A stretch of 64,000 nucleotides of DNA from Trichobilharzia regenti (taxonomy: Eukaryota > Platyhelminthes > Trematoda > Strigeidida > Schistosomatidae). The stretch is taken from contig OX235266.1 in NCBI GenBank assembly GCA_944472135.2, positions 15,169,925-15,233,924 on the forward strand. Reading direction: 5' to 3'. The stretch's first letter is position 1. Each line of letters opens with the position of its first letter. Position numbers and translations under genes: made by a program. The notes beneath the pieces were generated by a model. The model was not told the DNA's origin. It was given only the letters and a program-made list of their open reading frames with translations, and did not search any database. Positions 61,289 to 64,000 of this stretch are shown piece after piece.

Positions 61289-63244
61289 ATGCCTGGGTCA
61301 AAGAAGGGACAGAGTGTCTTGGATGTAAATGAAAAAATAAGCCATGGTGACTTGTCTGTTAATTGTAGCGATGTGTCTGATGTTAAACATGACATGGTTG
61401 ATGTTACTGTTTCGCCGTTCAGGGATAATAGGAACATCAAGCTCCCTAAATTTGAACCACGGTGTTTTGATGGAAACCCAGCTGATTATTTACAATTTGT
61501 AAAGGAGTTTGAGATCATGTTGAGTAGTTTTTTATTAAGTGATGAATTGAAATTCATGTATTTGATGAGGTATTGCACTGGAGATGCTTCAAGAGCTGTA
61601 CAGTGCTGTAAGTCTCTGCCCCCTAATGAGGGATACGCTGAGGCTATGAGCATACTACGTCAAAGGTTTGGAAGACCTTCGATGATTGCAGGGAAATTAT
61701 TCGAGGCTGTTAAGGGTAATGGTGGTCAATTACAGGATGACTCCCATGCACTTACTGAGTTTTTAGATAATCTTATGACTTATAAGAATACCTTGATTTC
61801 GATGAATTGCATGGATGACATCAACTCGAGTTTTATACTAGAAGTAATAGCGAGACGCCTACCTACTCGACTGCAAAGGAAGTGGGTGAAGATAAACTCC
61901 CGCATGGAGGATGAGGGTATCGAGCCAAAATTTGATGATATCCTGAAACTAGTAAAAGATAGTGTCAATCAATCTATGAGCAAGTTTGCCAGTATATTGA
62001 ATGTCACCCCTAGAATAGAGCAGTCTGAGGGTAAAACGCAATCATTAATGATGAGTAGGCCTCAGAGAGGTGGATATCGAGAAGGCTCCATGATGTCTAG
62101 TAATGCATATAGACCTAGTGAGTGTAACAGGTTTCGTAGTACATCCTCAACAGATAAGTTGCAAGATGCAAGACAAACACGGTTGTGTTTTACACGTTTT
62201 CAAGAGGTGCATACAAAAGTGAACTGTGAACCAGTGAGCAAGTTCAGTGATAAGCTAAATGTAAACTCCAGGTCTGACTCCGAATTGTGTGACGATAACG
62301 GTGCGGTGAAGAAGTCTGTAGTTGCAACTGGTAAGCCATTGTTGAATAGAGTGTCACAGAATAGAGTTACTGCTTCAGAGTGCAGTTCTGACTCCAAAAG
62401 TTTACAAAGTATAACTAGTCAGAGTGAAGTTATAAAACCTTTTAGGATTTGTGAGGAGGAACCAAAATTGTCTACTTCTGTTATTAAAGAGTTTGAAAAT
62501 GATGAACTTGATGGTAAATTCAATATTTGTGATAATGATCATGATACTTCAGAGTTGTCTTTGGTTGATCATTATGAAATGATGGATATGCCTACTACTG
62601 CTAAGTTAAATAAAGGTTCTGTACAACTACAACGTGAAGTAGAATTGAACGCAGATGCAGTTCCAAAAGGTGTGCATACTTGTGAGGCAGTCAGTGTAAT
62701 TGATCAGCGTGTAGCCCACCTATCATCAGATGATAGTGCTAAACCCGAACTAGTAGTGAAAGACAGCAGTGGTGGTGGTTTTGCAGGTAGACAAATTTCT
62801 GAAAGCCGAGCAACAACAGCTTCTGATCCACCGCTAACTTCATCAACTGGTATCAATCAGTCGTCGTCGGTGTTGTCATCCACAATGTAAAAGACGCCCA
62901 TCAACTCAGGAATCTTGTACAATGACTATAATAGTATTGGTGCACTTGAAAGGACGAAAGTTATTGCTCAGTTTAGTGAGAATAAGCCAAGTGTAAACGA
63001 GAGAGTAATTCTTAAATTGACTTGCATGAATAAAGGCATTTCTAGTTTCAAGTTACTATTTGAATGCTATTATCTTTGGTGTAAATTACTCTGCGGCTAC
63101 GCTTGGTTGACCAGATACGTCGTGTGTTTGTTAGTCATCTATATTCTACGATACAATGACATGGGCGTGTTGCCGTTCAGATTTGAGGATATAGCTGACA
63201 GAAGGAAGTCAGCAAATGAACTCTGCAACGATTTTCCAGCCTAG
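61289..63244 (+). pseudogene. gag: BEL/Pao-type Gag of copy B, one in-frame stop
   Basis: Starts MPGSKKGQSVLD and has the same capsid domain, the same Cys-to-Arg zinc-knuckle change (knuckle begins at codon 62186) and the same C-terminal hydrophobic segment as copy A. A TAA at 62888-62890 stops it after 533 codons. The frame then continues unchanged through 62915-63244 to the same end as copy A (TAG). Protein sequence differs from A mainly in the capsid domain and just before the stop; long central parts are almost identical. Confidence 0.85.
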
Positions 63245-63700
63245 AGCGTCAACCTGAGAAGGGTTGTAGGCGTACTGCTGTAAGTCCTACAATTCTTCAA
63301 AGGGTAGTGCATCAATGAGCAGTCCAATGTGCTGGTGTGTGATTTTGTACATATGTTCATATTGTATGTACTGAATTGATATCATCTGTCATCTAGCTGT
63401 TGGTAATTCTGTTTGTGTCCGGACGACTTCCACTTGTATCATCAACCTGAGAAGGAATGTAGGCGTACTGCTGTAAGTCCTACAGTTCTTCAAGGGTAGT
63501 TTGTCGTGCCAGAATCCACCACATTTGATGTGTTGATTGTACATATGTTTGTGTTAAATAATTGTGTGAGTTCCAATTATTGTAATTGTTGGTTAATCTT
63601 GTGTGTGTCCGGACATTGCACAACTTACAATCGTCAACCTGTGAAGGGTTGTAGGCGTACTGGTGTAAGTCCTGCAATTCTTCAAAGGAATTCCACCAAG
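63245..63700 (+). repeat. Three hairpin-bearing direct repeats of copy B
   Basis: Stem arms 63258-63270/63286-63298, 63451-63463/63479-63491 and 63643-63655/63671-63683. Arms and loops are the same as in copy A, including the two G-U pairs and the unit 3 U-G change. Confidence 0.85.
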
Positions 63701-64000
63701 ACATGAACCGCGAGGTTGTTTGTACTTTTTGTATATATGTGTGGTGTGTCATATCAATAGGTGTTTTTGAATTCATTGTGTTTACTTGTTGTTTTCGTAT
63801 CTTGTTGTTATTGCATAAATTTGTTAAAATTTTCGTCGTGATTACTTCTGAAGTTGTTTCGAGTCTTCTACATCCGTGAATGAATTGATTGATGTTAAAG
63901 ACAGCAGATGGGTCGTATACGCCGGGGAAAAAAGGCTATTTCTGAGAATAAAATGCACACGGAGATAAATGTTAGCTGCGGTCCGACACGCCGGGGAGAA

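Larger units (their letters stand above)
60786..64000 (+). mobile_element. Pol-less BEL/Pao-type LTR element (copy B), runs off the window
   Basis: 5' LTR 60786-61143, then the same internal layout as copy A: hairpin, primer site, gag, three hairpin modules (5' arms at 63258, 63451 and 63643), GCCGGGGA at 63921 and 63990. Its 3' LTR is beyond the window. Left flank ACAGT (60781-60785) is the expected target duplicate. Same strand as A and only 537 bp downstream of it. Confidence 0.88.

Noticed and set aside
1..64000. CRISPR arrays, bacterial operons or rRNA genes
   Set aside because: No regularly spaced repeats, no bacterial gene layout, and no rRNA-like sequence seen. Split genes and retroelements show eukaryotic DNA.

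Overview
The window looks like gene-poor nuclear DNA of a blood fluke (Schistosoma or a close schistosomatid). Three things point there: an omega-class glutathione S-transferase gene with long introns, a very high load of Penelope-like, RTE, CR1, CsRn1-like Ty3/gypsy and BEL/Pao retroelements, and tRNA-derived SINEs plus a relic that closely resembles the schistosome S-alpha hammerhead ribozyme. The species cannot be fixed from the sequence alone. Family names were assigned by reading, without a database search.

Layout. 1-21 kb is a mosaic of decayed retroelements: Penelope-like (PLE) pieces on both strands, CsRn1-like LTRs with a gag stub at 0.8-2.5 kb, RTE and second-family non-LTR tails, and SINEs. 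21.8-35.9 kb holds the only convincing host gene, omega glutathione S-transferase (minus strand). Five coding exons with compatible splice phases give a 246-residue protein, and the introns are filled with SINEs, a hammerhead relic, non-LTR fragments and PLE pieces. 38.4-43.4 kb is a CR1-like element on the minus strand with an open endonuclease/RT ORF and a two-part ORF1 containing a PHD-type finger. Two related BEL/Pao solo LTRs follow at 44.3 and 45.8 kb. 46.8-55.2 kb has more PLE and RTE remnants, a 12-bp minisatellite between two inverted SINEs, and a large foldback.

55.6-64 kb is the most interesting part. A dead RTE element is interrupted by two same-strand copies of an LTR element. 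Copy A is complete (56278-60248, 5-bp target duplication GCGAC, LTRs about 99% identical). Copy B runs off the window. The complete copy encodes only a BEL/Pao-type Gag with a degenerate zinc knuckle and a hydrophobic C-terminal segment. There is no protease, reverse transcriptase or integrase. In place of pol it has about 1.1 kb of non-coding DNA with three copies of a conserved potential RNA hairpin. Copy B has the same layout as far as it is visible. The pair looks like a young, non-autonomous Gag-only family that probably borrows Pol from an intact BEL relative.

Apart from the transferase gene, almost everything is selfish DNA. Functional links are therefore between element families (mobilisation in trans, nesting, template switching) rather than pathways.
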